Part shown: piece after piece, positions 10,676 through 18,385 of the stretch
How positions within the stretch are numbered: the stretch's first letter is position 1
Layout: every line of letters starts with the position of its first letter
NCBI GenBank assembly: GCA_016463225.1
Contig: JAEMRT010000008.1
Coordinates: 21,115-85,114 of the forward strand
Direction of reading: 5' to 3'
Source of the DNA: Sphingopyxis sp.
GTDB lineage: Bacteria; Pseudomonadota; Alphaproteobacteria; Sphingomonadales; Sphingomonadaceae
DNA: 64,000 bases
Notes under the pieces: generated by a model
Told to the model about the DNA's origin: nothing
What the model saw: only the letters and a program-made list of their open reading frames with translations
The model's database searches: none
Position numbers and translations under genes: made by a program

Positions 10676-10948
10676 CTATTCGAGCGCGCGGTCGCTGCCG
10701 GTGAGGAGACCGGGAAGATGCGGGGGCGGGGCTTTGCGCGGCTTGCGGCCGGTGCCGCCACCGCTGGAGCGCCGGGTCGGCGTCGTCGTGGTGGGGCGGC
10801 GTTCGCTATCGCTGACTTCGGCCTGCCCCGCAGTTTCGGCAAGCAGGACAAGTGCCCCCATCGCCGCCGGAACGGCAGGCGCGGCCACCGCCCGGTCGGC
10901 AGTCGCCAGACCGGTCAGCAATGCCAAAAGGGTCAGCAATAACCGCAA
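10676..10948 (-). CDS. Small secreted hypothetical protein
   Basis: A 90-residue protein with no recognised family. It has an N-terminal signal peptide (MRLLLTLLALLTGLATADRAVAA) followed by a low-complexity, threonine-, arginine- and proline-rich C-terminal half (RRPTTTTPTRRSSGGG). The start is TTG, preceded by AGGGG at a good distance. It lies upstream of secA on the same strand but is separated by a terminator. The assignment rests on signal peptide, ribosome-binding site and terminator rather than homology. Confidence 0.5.
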   Translation of the reverse strand: MRLLLTLLALLTGLATADRAVAAPAVPAAMGALVLLAETAGQAEVSDSERRPTTTTPTRRSSGGGTGRKPRKAPPPHLPGLLTGSDRALE

Positions 10949-11093
10949 GAATCGCCCCTGTTATCGTCCGGAGCGTAAGATATTGCGCCCCGTTCCCTGA
11001 ACATAGGGTGAAAGCGGGGCGACGTCTAGGGGGGCTGCGCGGGCACAACCGCCCCGATCGGGCACAGGGCCGCTTTGGATGGGAGGCGGATAC

Positions 11094-11176
11094 TTCATCG
11101 TCATCCCGGGCTTGACCCGGGATCCTCAATTACGGCGCAGCTAAGGATCCCGGGTCAAGTCCGGGATGACGACGAA
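11094..11176. repeat. Dispersed palindromic repeat, family A copy 2
   Basis: A 33-nt arm at 11094-11126 is repeated in reverse orientation at 11144-11176 with two mismatches; both arms contain CTTGACCCGGGATCCT or a one-base variant. It lies in the 260-bp gap between the small secreted gene and the LRAT-like gene. The rest of that gap (10949-11093) shows no gene. It can form a long hairpin in either transcript. Confidence 0.85.
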
Positions 11177-11207
11177 GGAAAGATATGCTTCCGCTCGCTA
11201 GCAGTCG

Positions 11208-11723
11208 TCAACCCAACCCCGGATTCAGATCTCTCACCTCGATCAAAAAACTCTTCGGTTTCTTGAACAACTTGCTCTTGCGGTTGACCTTCAGCCCGGC
11301 AACCTCGGCCAGCTCCATCACAAAATGCACGCAGTTGCGCTTGCCCAGGCTATAGCTCGGCTGCTCACGGTCCCGCCATTCGGCAACTTTCACCATCAGC
11401 CGCGCATAGGTCGCGTCGTCGACAGTGACGTCGAACTGGCGGTCGCTCTTGGCGATATAGTCGGGCTTCGACACCTGCACCTCGCCCTTCACCGATCCGA
11501 ACAGGATCGCCGGGCTGACCGATGTCGCGGTGAAGCCGTAATTGGCGTCGATCACCTCGCCCGTCGCATCGATCTTGCCCTTCAGCACGATGAAGGCGTG
11601 CGGGAAACGGTCGCCGAAATCATGGCTGTAAAAACTCACGACCACCTCGGCGCGCGCCGGGTTCGTCAGTCCGGCGCACAAGAGCAAAAGCGACAGGAGG
11701 ATCAGGCGGAAGCCGCGGGTCAT
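11208..11723 (-). CDS. Secreted protein with LRAT-like permuted NlpC/P60 features
   Basis: A 171-residue protein starting with a signal peptide (MTRGFRLILLSLLLLCAG). A histidine in FPHAFIVLKG is followed about 90 residues later by GKRNCVHFVMELAE. This His-then-Cys order and the NCxHF motif resemble the circularly permuted papain-like NlpC/P60 group that includes LRAT and HRASLS proteins, whose signature is NCEHF. The product could be a periplasmic cysteine peptidase, amidase or acyltransferase; this is inference from a short motif. The frame extends upstream to 11768 but the signal peptide fixes the start at 11723. Confidence 0.65.
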   Translation of the reverse strand: MTRGFRLILLSLLLLCAGLTNPARAEVVVSFYSHDFGDRFPHAFIVLKGKIDATGEVIDANYGFTATSVSPAILFGSVKGEVQVSKPDYIAKSDRQFDVTVDDATYARLMVKVAEWRDREQPSYSLGKRNCVHFVMELAEVAGLKVNRKSKLFKKPKSFLIEVRDLNPGLG

Positions 11724-11833
11724 CCCCGCCCTCTTAGCCAGCGGTCCGCCATCTTGCCAAGCCGTCATTGCCGCTTGACGGACACGTCAACTTGGCATCT
11801 GGTTGCGCTGACAAGAATGTAAGGAGGGGGTCT

Positions 11834-12637
11834 ATGGCACGGAAGGCGATTTTCATCACCGGCGGCGGATCGGGCATCGGCCGCGCCGTCGCGCGTCATT
11901 TTGCCGGTCAGGGCTGGTTCGTCGGCATCGCCGACGTCAACAGCAGCGGCATCGATGAAACCGCCGCACTGCTGCCCGAAGGCGCGTCGTCACGCCACGT
12001 GATGGATGTGCGCGACCGCGATCAGTGGGCGGCCGCGCTCGATGCCTTTGCCGGGCAAAGCGGCGGGCGGCTCGACGTGCTGTTCAACAATGCGGGTATC
12101 GGTACCGGCGGCCAGTTCGCCGACATGCCGCCCGCCGAAGCCGACCGGTTGATCGCGATCAATTTCGGCGGCGTCGTCAACGGCATCTATGCGGCGCTGC
12201 CACTGCTGCGTGCGACCCCGGGATCGACGATCCTCAACACCGGATCGGCATCGGGTTTTTACGGCGTCGCCGGGCTCGCCACTTACTCGGCGACCAAGTT
12301 CGCGGTGCGCGGACTGACCGAAGCGCTCGAAATCGAATTCGCCAAACATGGCATCAAGGTCCGCTCGCTGATGCCGGGTTTCATCGACACCCCGCTGCTC
12401 GATCAGGTCAGTGCCGACAGCAACGAACCGGCGCGCGATCGTCTGTCGCAAAGCGGGTTCGAGATCGTGCCGGTCGAACGCGTCGCCGAGGCGGCGTGGG
12501 CTGCGGTGCATGGCGACAAGGTGCATGTGACGGTCGGCAAGATGGCCAAACGCCTGGCGCGCATGGCGCGCTGGTTCCCGGGGCTGATTGTGCGCCAGTC
12601 AAAGAAGATCGACGGGTTGGGCACGGCGGGGCATTAG
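11834..12637 (+). CDS. SDR family oxidoreductase
   Basis: A 267-residue short-chain dehydrogenase/reductase. It has the NAD(P)-binding TGGGSGIG near the N-terminus, DVRDRD for the adenine pocket, NNAGIG, the catalytic serine in ILNTGSASGF and the YSATK catalytic Tyr-Lys. An ideal ribosome-binding site AAGGAGGGGG ends three bases before the ATG. The substrate is unknown. It stands alone on the plus strand between two minus-strand groups. Confidence 0.9.
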   Translation: MARKAIFITGGGSGIGRAVARHFAGQGWFVGIADVNSSGIDETAALLPEGASSRHVMDVRDRDQWAAALDAFAGQSGGRLDVLFNNAGIGTGGQFADMPPAEADRLIAINFGGVVNGIYAALPLLRATPGSTILNTGSASGFYGVAGLATYSATKFAVRGLTEALEIEFAKHGIKVRSLMPGFIDTPLLDQVSADSNEPARDRLSQSGFEIVPVERVAEAAWAAVHGDKVHVTVGKMAKRLARMARWFPGLIVRQSKKIDGLGTAGH

Positions 12638-12642
12638 CTCCT

Positions 12643-12670
12643 TCCCCTTTCCCGCAAGCGGAAAGGGAAC
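12643..12670. terminator. Bidirectional hairpin between convergent genes
   Basis: The CCCTTTCC and GGAAAGGG arms flank a short loop between the SDR stop and the GIN-domain gene stop. There is no long T-run on either strand, so termination is inferred mainly from position. Confidence 0.45.
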
Positions 12671-12672
12671 GG

Positions 12673-13386
12673 CTATTTCTTCGCCGTCCCGCATTGCACC
12701 GACCCGGCACCGACATTGCGTACGGTACACACCGGCTTGCCCAGCACGACCGTTTTCCCAACCCCGCGCGCGGTTACCGCGGCGGTCTTCACCGCGTGCA
12801 GCCTGTAGTCTCCTGCGCCTTCGCCATCGAAGGTGAGCATATCCACCTTCAACGCCCCGGCATCGAACATCCCGGCGCCAGACAGCGTCATCTGTGCCTG
12901 TTTCGCGGTACCGCCCAGCGTCATCGTGCCGTTGCCGATCATCGCGACCGACAGCCGGTCGGTCGCGATCGCACCCACAGAAAGGGTCCCGGGGCCGCGC
13001 AGGCCGATGGTCACGCGCGTTCCCTTCATCCCGTCGATCCGTAGCGACCCCGCACCGCCCATCGTTGCCGAACGAAGGTTCGCAGCGTTGATGCGGATCG
13101 TCACCGCCCCACGCGGCGCGCGGCGCTCTGTATCTCCGGCAAATTGACGCTGGCCGATCACCAGCCGCCCGTCGCGCGCCTCGATGGTCACCCGGTCGAG
13201 CGCGTCCTGCGGCCCGGTCGCGACCGCGCCGACCGGCGCGCGCGTCGTCACCTCTATTACATAATCGGCATTGACCTCGATCGCCTCGAAGCTGGTCAGC
13301 CCAAAGCGTTTTTCGGCCGCCGCGGCAGGGGCGATAGCAAGCAGGGCGACGGCCGCCAGCGCGGCGCTTCGGAGGACAAGGATCAT
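12673..13386 (-). CDS. GIN-domain (DUF2807) secreted protein 1
   Basis: A 237-residue secreted protein with a signal peptide (MILVLRSAALAAVALLAIAPAAAA) and a repetitive beta-strand body made of GAG-, GPG- and GNG-containing turns (MGGAGSLRID, LRGPGTLSVG, MIGNGTMTLG, LSGAGMFDAG). This is the pattern of the GIN/DUF2807 right-handed beta-helix domain. The end RNVGAGSVQCGTAKK carries a conserved late cysteine. It is probably periplasmic or surface-associated. It follows a second GIN gene on the same strand with a 43-bp gap; the two look like tandem paralogues. Confidence 0.85.
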   Translation of the reverse strand: MILVLRSAALAAVALLAIAPAAAAEKRFGLTSFEAIEVNADYVIEVTTRAPVGAVATGPQDALDRVTIEARDGRLVIGQRQFAGDTERRAPRGAVTIRINAANLRSATMGGAGSLRIDGMKGTRVTIGLRGPGTLSVGAIATDRLSVAMIGNGTMTLGGTAKQAQMTLSGAGMFDAGALKVDMLTFDGEGAGDYRLHAVKTAAVTARGVGKTVVLGKPVCTVRNVGAGSVQCGTAKK

Positions 13387-13429
13387 GGCGCCGCCTTACC
13401 CGGTCCGGGCAGGCGGCACCAGCACCGCA

Positions 13430-14197
13430 TTATTTGCAGGTGACCGACCCGGATCCCAGCTGGCGCGACGAACATTTCGCGCCGCCGCCCAGCGTCACGT
13501 CGCCCGACCCCATGATGCTCACCTCGGCAGTGCCGGTCGCCTGCGCCTCGACATTGCCCGATCCGGTGACCGACACCTCGAGCGTCTGGGCGACGAGCCC
13601 GTCGGCATCGATGTCGCCCGATCCCGTGACGCCATATTCGCCCGCGCCCACCGTGCCGCTGCCGATCGCGATATCGCCCGATCCCGACACGCTGATGTCG
13701 GCACGCTTGCCGGTCAGTTTCGCGATCTTGAGGTCGCCCGAACCCGTAACCACCGCCTCGACCGCATCGCCGTCGACGCTGTCGGCGTCGATCGTTCCCG
13801 ACCCGGTCAGGCGTACCTTGCCGAGACGCGGCATAGTAATGCTGATCTCGACATCATCGTCGTCGCGGCTCGAAAAGCGGAAACTTTCCCGCTTGCGCCC
13901 GATCGACAGCGTCGGCCCGTCGAGCTCGATCTCAAGCCGGTCGAGCACCGCCTGCGGTCCCTTGGCGCTGATCGAAAAGGCATCGCCCCGGCGAATGGTA
14001 ACATCGTCGGGGCCGGCGACCTTGACCTCGGTAAAACCGGTCAGCGCGTAGCTTTTGGTGGTGACCGGACCCGCGTCGGCGGATCGGGTGGCCTCGCCGT
14101 TGCCCGGCTGGTCGCCGTCCTTGCGGTCGGCACCGCTGCACGCGGTGACCGTCATCGCCAAAGCCAGCGGCAGCACCGCCATCGTCCAGTTACGCAT
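13430..14197 (-). CDS. GIN-domain (DUF2807) lipoprotein 2
   Basis: A 255-residue lipoprotein. The signal peptide MRNWTMAVLPLALAMTVTAC ends in a lipobox-type cysteine. A DUF2807/GIN domain follows, with GSG turns (LTGSGTIDAD, VTGSGDLKIA, VSGSGDIAIG) and the ending QLGSGSVTCK, matching its neighbour. The start at 14197 has AAGGAG upstream; that site lies inside a 17-bp-arm inverted repeat (14203-14242), so translation or transcription is likely regulated there. An envelope role is inferred; no enzymatic residues are seen. Confidence 0.87.
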   Translation of the reverse strand: MRNWTMAVLPLALAMTVTACSGADRKDGDQPGNGEATRSADAGPVTTKSYALTGFTEVKVAGPDDVTIRRGDAFSISAKGPQAVLDRLEIELDGPTLSIGRKRESFRFSSRDDDDVEISITMPRLGKVRLTGSGTIDADSVDGDAVEAVVTGSGDLKIAKLTGKRADISVSGSGDIAIGSGTVGAGEYGVTGSGDIDADGLVAQTLEVSVTGSGNVEAQATGTAEVSIMGSGDVTLGGGAKCSSRQLGSGSVTCK

Positions 14198-14202
14198 CGC
14201 CA

Positions 14203-14242
14203 ATCTCCTTTGTGTATTACATGCATAATACACAAAGGAGAT
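14203..14242. promoter_or_regulatory. Perfect inverted repeat covering a Shine-Dalgarno site
   Basis: Two perfect 17-nt arms (14203-14219 and 14226-14242) surround a CATGCA centre; the inner arm sequence is TGTGTATTA. It lies between the nrsF stop and the GIN lipoprotein gene and includes that gene's AAGGAG. It could be a dimeric regulator operator or an RNA hairpin hiding the ribosome-binding site. Confidence 0.8.
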
Positions 14243-14258
14243 GTTTTGTCCAGCGCTC

Positions 14259-14909
14259 CTACCAGCGCAATAGTGGCGCCAGCAGCACCCGCCCGACGAC
14301 GCCCGACAGCGCGACCGCCAGACCGTGCCACAGCGCGATATGCATCATGTCATTCGACGCGCAGTGCAGCGCGACGATCGTCGCGCCCGCGGCGCCCGCC
14401 GCAATGCCGATCACCCAGCCGGCGCGCGACGGCGACGTCGGCGCCCCGCCCTTCAGCCAGACGAACAGTGCCACACCGACGCCGAGGCCCGCCAGTACGC
14501 CCTGCATAAGGCAATGAATGCCGTTTTCGGGGTGCGCCGTTTCCATGGCCGCATGACCGTTGTCCATCGCCATGACGAACGCGGAAAAGGGCAGCGCGAG
14601 CGCTGCCAGCCCCGCCCATCGCCAGCCGCTGTAATCGCGGCCGACGCCGGGCAATCCCATCCGCAACGCACTCCACGCCGCGGCAAAACCCAGCGCGACG
14701 ATCAGCCAAAAGGCGAGCAGCGGCAGCGGCGGCATCATCGCGCCATCGGCCAGATCGTGCCGCGGACCGACAAGCAACAGAAGCGCCGCTGCGCCTGCGA
14801 GCCAGCCGCCAGCGACCCACAAAGACCCGCGCGCGACGCGGCGCGGGCGCACGGGTTCGAGTTCGCCCGCCAGGTCGTCGATCAGATTGTCGATCGATAC
14901 ATTCGTCAT
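14259..14909 (-). CDS. nrsF: NrsF-type membrane anti-sigma factor (DUF1109)
   Basis: A 216-residue inner-membrane protein with about six transmembrane helices and a short cytoplasmic N-terminus (MTNVSIDNLIDDLAGELEPV), typical of NrsF/DUF1109 proteins that hold an ECF sigma factor at the membrane. Two conserved cysteines, C133 (GIHCLMQG) and C183 (ALHCASND), correspond to the paired cysteines known to be needed for signal sensing in Caulobacter NrsF. The ATG is one base after the sigma-factor stop (TGAGATG), which suggests coupled translation. It is the last gene of the buf-sigF operon. Confidence 0.88.
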   Translation of the reverse strand: MTNVSIDNLIDDLAGELEPVRPRRVARGSLWVAGGWLAGAAALLLLVGPRHDLADGAMMPPLPLLAFWLIVALGFAAAWSALRMGLPGVGRDYSGWRWAGLAALALPFSAFVMAMDNGHAAMETAHPENGIHCLMQGVLAGLGVGVALFVWLKGGAPTSPSRAGWVIGIAAGAAGATIVALHCASNDMMHIALWHGLAVALSGVVGRVLLAPLLRW

Positions 14910-14910
14910 C

Positions 14911-15432
14911 TCATTCGCTCTCAATCAATTGCGCGAGCTTTTTCAGCCCGCGATGGATATTCACCTTCACCAGCGACTCGCTCTGCCCGCAAATCTGCGA
15001 CGCCTCGGCGATCGAGGCACCTTCGATCTTGACCAGTGTGATCGCCTGCGCCTGTCCCGCGGGCAGCAGGGTGAGCATGCGGTCGAGGCTGAGGCGGGCG
15101 TGGACGACCTCGTCCTCGGCCCCGACCGCCGCGTCGCCCTCGCCCAGCTCGACCTCGTCGCGCTGGCGGCGCAACATGTCGATCCAGCGATAGCGCGCGA
15201 TCGCCGCCAGCCAGGGCAGGAACGGCCGGCTGCTGTCCCAGGTGGCGAGCTTGCGGTGCACCGACACCAAAGTTTCCTGCACCAGATCGTCGATCTGGTG
15301 CGGCGCGATGCGGCGCGCAAAATAGCGCGCCAGCCATTTGCCAGAATCGCCCAACAGCGCGCGATAGGCGGCGCGATCACCGCGCTGCGATGCCGCCATC
15401 AACCGCGCCAGCGAAGGTTCGTCGATGCTCAT
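14911..15432 (-). CDS. sigF: SigF-type ECF sigma factor
   Basis: A 173-residue ECF sigma factor. Region 2 contains DDLVQETLVSVHRKLATWD and the -10 recognition segment PFLPWLAAIARYRWIDMLRR; region 4 contains the helix-turn-helix ASIAEASQICGQSESLVKV. It is followed immediately by an NrsF anti-sigma gene, as in Caulobacter SigF. A matching GTAACC-N16-CGAA promoter lies in front of bufA at the head of the same operon, so the factor probably controls its own operon. It overlaps doxX by 4 bp. Confidence 0.88.
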   Translation of the reverse strand: MSIDEPSLARLMAASQRGDRAAYRALLGDSGKWLARYFARRIAPHQIDDLVQETLVSVHRKLATWDSSRPFLPWLAAIARYRWIDMLRRQRDEVELGEGDAAVGAEDEVVHARLSLDRMLTLLPAGQAQAITLVKIEGASIAEASQICGQSESLVKVNIHRGLKKLAQLIESE

Positions 15433-15887
15433 CTGCGCCGCAGCCTAGCAATGATTGCGTCGAGCGAGAACAGCCCGCCGCCGCGCACGATCAATATCGC
15501 GGCCATCGCGACCCACAGCGAGTGGACGGGCCACCATGCATCGGGAAACACGAACAACTGTATCACCAGCGTCATCGCCAGCAACGCGCCCGCCGACAAC
15601 CGCGTCGCCAGACCGAGCAGCAGCAGGATCGGAAACAGATGTTCGGCATAGGTGGTCAGCGGCACCGCAAGCGCAGGATCGAACGGCAGGCCGGAAAATT
15701 CCGACGCGAACAAATCATATTGCGCCGGGTCGATCTGCAGCACGCCGCCGTCGACAACCTTGGTCTGTCCCGATCGCCAGAACACGCCAGCGAGCGCCAG
15801 GCGCAGCAACAACAGCGCGATGGCTTCGGGGATGCGGCCCGCGGCCAGCACAACCCCGCGATCGTATAACGCAATTATCCGCTTCAT
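15429..15887 (-). CDS. DoxX-family membrane protein
   Basis: A 152-residue membrane protein with four helices and the DoxX motif LLLRLALAGVFWRSGQTKV near residue 30 and a second conserved segment TYAEHLFPILLLLGL. DoxX proteins are common partners of MNIO/DUF692 genes and are thought to contribute to membrane redox chemistry. It starts three bases after bufC and overlaps sigF by 4 bp, which supports membership in the bufferin operon. Confidence 0.87.
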   Translation of the reverse strand: MKRIIALYDRGVVLAAGRIPEAIALLLLRLALAGVFWRSGQTKVVDGGVLQIDPAQYDLFASEFSGLPFDPALAVPLTTYAEHLFPILLLLGLATRLSAGALLAMTLVIQLFVFPDAWWPVHSLWVAMAAILIVRGGGLFSLDAIIARLRRR

Positions 15888-15890
15888 CTC

Positions 15891-16586
15891 TCAAACCCTC
15901 TCGAACGCCCCGGCGGCGATCAGCGCCGCGACGGCGGCCCCGCCTTCGGGATGCCTTTCGGCGAGATGCGCGATGAGGTTACCGAGCGGCGCAAATTCGC
16001 GCGCCATGGCGAGCGCGGCGACATCGGCATCGGTGATCGCAAACAGCCGCACTTCGGCATTGGGCCGCGCGACGAGCAGCGCCCGGACGTCGCGCGCAAA
16101 GCCGGGGTCGACGAGCGGCGCGATGGCGCGCGACAGCGTCACGACGCGCGTCGCCGGATGGCGCCGCACGACCAGCTGGAGCAATGCCGCTTCTTCGAGC
16201 CCAGCCAGATCGGCAAGCGTCAGTGCTGAAGCGTCGGCGGCGTGATAGCTTTCGAGCCACGTCCATTCGACGCGCGCCAGATCGGCCGCGACCGGATCGG
16301 CGAGCCAGCCCGGAAAGGCCGCCCCGATCCGCGCCAGCGACCGGCCCTCCGCACCGCCAACGTCGATGAAGGCGCGCGAAACGCGGTTGAACTCGGCGGC
16401 GCCCAGATATTCGCGCGTGCGGGGAAATGTGTCTTCGAGCGCGACCAGTCGCGCGTGCGAGATGGTATTGGCATGGATGCGCAGCCCGCGCAGCACTACG
16501 GCGCGGCCGCCCGCGAACAACCCGGCGGGCAGATGGTCGGGGCCGCGAAGCAGTGTCGCGGCGATCGCCGCTTGCGCTTCACGCAT
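15891..16586 (-). CDS. bufC: BufC partner protein (DUF2063)
   Basis: A 231-residue protein of the DUF2063 (HvfC/BufC) family, the usual partner of the MNIO enzyme and needed for bufferin modification. The N-terminal half contains ANTISHARLVALEDTFPRTRE, the family's conserved segment. The C-terminal half is helical and resembles a RiPP-recognition-like or ferredoxin-like partner region. It overlaps the bufB 3' end by 8 bp. A DNA-binding role, once suggested by the family name, is not supported by anything visible here. Confidence 0.85.
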   Translation of the reverse strand: MREAQAAIAATLLRGPDHLPAGLFAGGRAVVLRGLRIHANTISHARLVALEDTFPRTREYLGAAEFNRVSRAFIDVGGAEGRSLARIGAAFPGWLADPVAADLARVEWTWLESYHAADASALTLADLAGLEEAALLQLVVRRHPATRVVTLSRAIAPLVDPGFARDVRALLVARPNAEVRLFAITDADVAALAMAREFAPLGNLIAHLAERHPEGGAAVAALIAAGAFERV

Positions 16587-17445
16587 CGACCGGCTCGCGC
16601 GCCAGCAGCGCGTCGGCCTTGGCCACTTCGGCCATCAGCGTCGCATAATCGGGAACATCGCTGTCCCATTCGACCAGCACCGGTTTCGGCCCGGCGCGGC
16701 GAAGAAAGGCCGCGAGCAGATCCCAACAACTGTCGCGCACGGATGATCCATGGTCGTCGATCGCAATCGTGCCGCCCATATCGTCATCTTTACGGCTGTG
16801 TCCCGCAACATGGACTTCGCCGACCAGCGCCGGATCGAAAGCAGCGACCCATGGAGCCGGATCGCGCCCAAGGTTGAACGCCGACACCTCGACATTGTTG
16901 ATGTCGAGGAGCAGCCCGCACCCAGCGCGTCGGCACAGCTCGTGGAGGAAATCGACCTCGTCCCAATCGTCGCCGGCATAGGCCAGATAGCGCGAAGGAT
17001 TCTCGATCAGCATCGGCCGCCCCAAGCGGTCCTGCACGCGCCCGACTTCGCGCACAAAATGGTCGAGCGCCGCATGGCTGTATGGGATCGGCAGCAGGTC
17101 AGGGAATTTGTCGCCCGGCCCGTTGCTCCAGCTGAGGTGATCCGACACCATCGCCGGTTCATAGCGGTCGCATAGCGCCGCGAGCGATTCCAGCTCGCCA
17201 AGTTCGACCCCCGCCGCCGATCCCAGCGATAGCCCAACCGAATGGAAACTCAGCGGGAGATGGTCCACGATCGCGGTCAGCCAGCGGTGCGGAGGCCCGC
17301 CTGCGCCGAAGTAATTTTGGGGATGTACTTCGGCCCAGGCGGGCGGGGCACCCCGCTCCGCCGCCGCCAGCACGTCGGCATAATGCTCGGGCTTCAGCCC
17401 GAAGCCGGCGCGCTGCGGCAAGTCACGGAGCGGACGGGGGGGCAC
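16579..17445 (-). CDS. bufB: BufB MNIO (DUF692) enzyme
   Basis: A 288-residue multinuclear non-haem iron-dependent oxidase of the DUF692 family, which converts cysteines of a bufferin precursor into metal-binding thiooxazole heterocycles. Candidate iron ligands are visible: AEVHPQNYF, SFHSVGLSLG, VSDHLSWS, IENPSRYL, LLLDINNVEV, GEVHVAGHS and IDDHGS. The frame is open to 17607, inside bufA, but the best start is GTG 17445, five bases after the bufA stop. It acts in the cytoplasm on BufA. Confidence 0.9.
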   Translation of the reverse strand: MPPRPLRDLPQRAGFGLKPEHYADVLAAAERGAPPAWAEVHPQNYFGAGGPPHRWLTAIVDHLPLSFHSVGLSLGSAAGVELGELESLAALCDRYEPAMVSDHLSWSNGPGDKFPDLLPIPYSHAALDHFVREVGRVQDRLGRPMLIENPSRYLAYAGDDWDEVDFLHELCRRAGCGLLLDINNVEVSAFNLGRDPAPWVAAFDPALVGEVHVAGHSRKDDDMGGTIAIDDHGSSVRDSCWDLLAAFLRRAGPKPVLVEWDSDVPDYATLMAEVAKADALLAREPVDA

Positions 17446-17450
17446 TTGGC

Positions 17451-17744
17451 TCAGCTCTTTTTGGCGACCGGCTTGGCATTGCCCTTGTGCGCGGCCAGCG
17501 TGCCGCCCATCTTTTCGCAGCTGCCCTTGGCGACATTCTTCCAGGCGTTGCCCTGATAATCGACCGTCGACGTACCGGCGCAGCTGGTGCCCGGACCGGC
17601 GGCGCAATCATTCTTGCCCTTCAGCGACACGCCATAGCATTTTTCCTTGGCGCCATCGGCGGCGACGGCGGGCACGGCCACCGCGCCGGCGGCCATCGCG
17701 AGGACGGCCGAGGCGGCGAGCGACAGTTTCAGGCTATTCGACAT
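17451..17744 (-). CDS. bufA: Bufferin precursor BufA (DUF2282)
   Basis: A 97-residue precursor of a bufferin, a family of ribosomally made, post-translationally modified copper-buffering peptides (DUF2282). It has a signal peptide ([19 protein letters not shown]) and then four cysteines in [25 protein letters not shown] and GSCEKMGG, the usual BufA1-type set. AAGGGAG precedes the ATG. First gene of the operon bufA-bufB-bufC-doxX-sigF-nrsF, with a SigF-type promoter 54-79 bases upstream. The mature product is expected in the periplasm. Confidence 0.92.
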   Translation of the reverse strand: MSNSLKLSLAASAVLAMAAGAVAVPAVAADGAKEKCYGVSLKGKNDCAAGPGTSCAGTSTVDYQGNAWKNVAKGSCEKMGGTLAAHKGNAKPVAKKS

Positions 17745-17797
17745 AATGGATACTCCCTTGGAATATGGATGATGCGGGGGATGGCATCGACAGGAGT

Positions 17798-17823
17798 TTC
17801 GCGGCCGATCGCCGGAAGGTTAC
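17798..17823 (-). promoter_or_regulatory. SigF-type ECF promoter of the bufferin operon
   Basis: On the minus strand GTAACC (17818-17823) and CGAA (17798-17801) are separated by exactly 16 bases, which matches the Caulobacter SigF promoter consensus GTAACC-N16-CGAA. The expected transcription start, near 17790, gives a leader of about 45 bases before bufA. Confidence 0.85.
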
Positions 17824-17908
17824 GCCGGCCGTCGACGGGCCGCGCCATTTTGTCGCCACCTTCGGCGCGCAGGGGCGTCCTTTGCGATTTCGACCGGAAA
17901 GCCAGACC

Positions 17909-18385
17909 ATGAGCGTAGCGTTTCGCCGCGAGGGCGACGACGAGCATAAGGAACCCGAATTCGAGCTGCCCATTGCGGTCGGTCCGAACTGGGTGACGCC
18001 GCGCGGGTTGCGACTGCTCGGTGAGGAAGTCGCGCGGCTGGAAGCCGAAATTGCGGCGGCGACCGACGAGGATGCGCGCAAGAAATTGCAGCGGCGCTTG
18101 CGCTATTTCCACACCCGCCAATCGACCGCCGAGGTGCAGACACCGCCCAGCGATGGCAGCGTCGGCATCGGCAGCCGCGTGACCTATCGGCTGGGGCAGG
18201 CCGAAAAGACGATCACCATCGTTGGCGGCGACGAGGCCGACCCGGCGCTGGGGTGCGTCGCCTTTTCGGCGCCGCTCGCCCGCGCTTTGATGGGCGCCGA
18301 GGTCGGCGAGAGCGTCGAATATCAGGACCGCGAGGATGCCATTACCATCGTCGCCGTCGCACCCGATCCGGAGACGCAGGCATGA
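17909..18385 (+). CDS. GreA/GreB-family transcription factor homologue
   Basis: A 158-residue member of the GreA/GreB/Rnk superfamily. It has an N-terminal coiled coil (LLGEEVARLEAEIAAATDEDARKKLQRRLRYF) with acidic residues and a C-terminal FKBP-like domain (GIGSRVTYRLGQAEKTITIVGGDEAD, APLARALMGAEVGE). Such proteins enter the RNA polymerase secondary channel to rescue stalled complexes; whether this divergent copy does so is unproven. The ATG at 17909 was chosen because the domain begins there; upstream sequence overlaps the divergent bufA promoter. It overlaps the next gene by 4 bp. Confidence 0.85.
   Translation: MSVAFRREGDDEHKEPEFELPIAVGPNWVTPRGLRLLGEEVARLEAEIAAATDEDARKKLQRRLRYFHTRQSTAEVQTPPSDGSVGIGSRVTYRLGQAEKTITIVGGDEADPALGCVAFSAPLARALMGAEVGESVEYQDREDAITIVAVAPDPETQA

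Noticed and set aside
11075..11266. Small ORF encoding HPGLDPGSS...PGQVRDDD
   Set aside because: It is a translation of the family A palindromic repeat, a well-known type of spurious ORF.
14212..14517. Plus-strand ORF starting at the large palindrome with AAAGGAG
   Set aside because: The palindrome gives it a mirror-image Shine-Dalgarno site, but the product is antisense to nrsF and has no domain.
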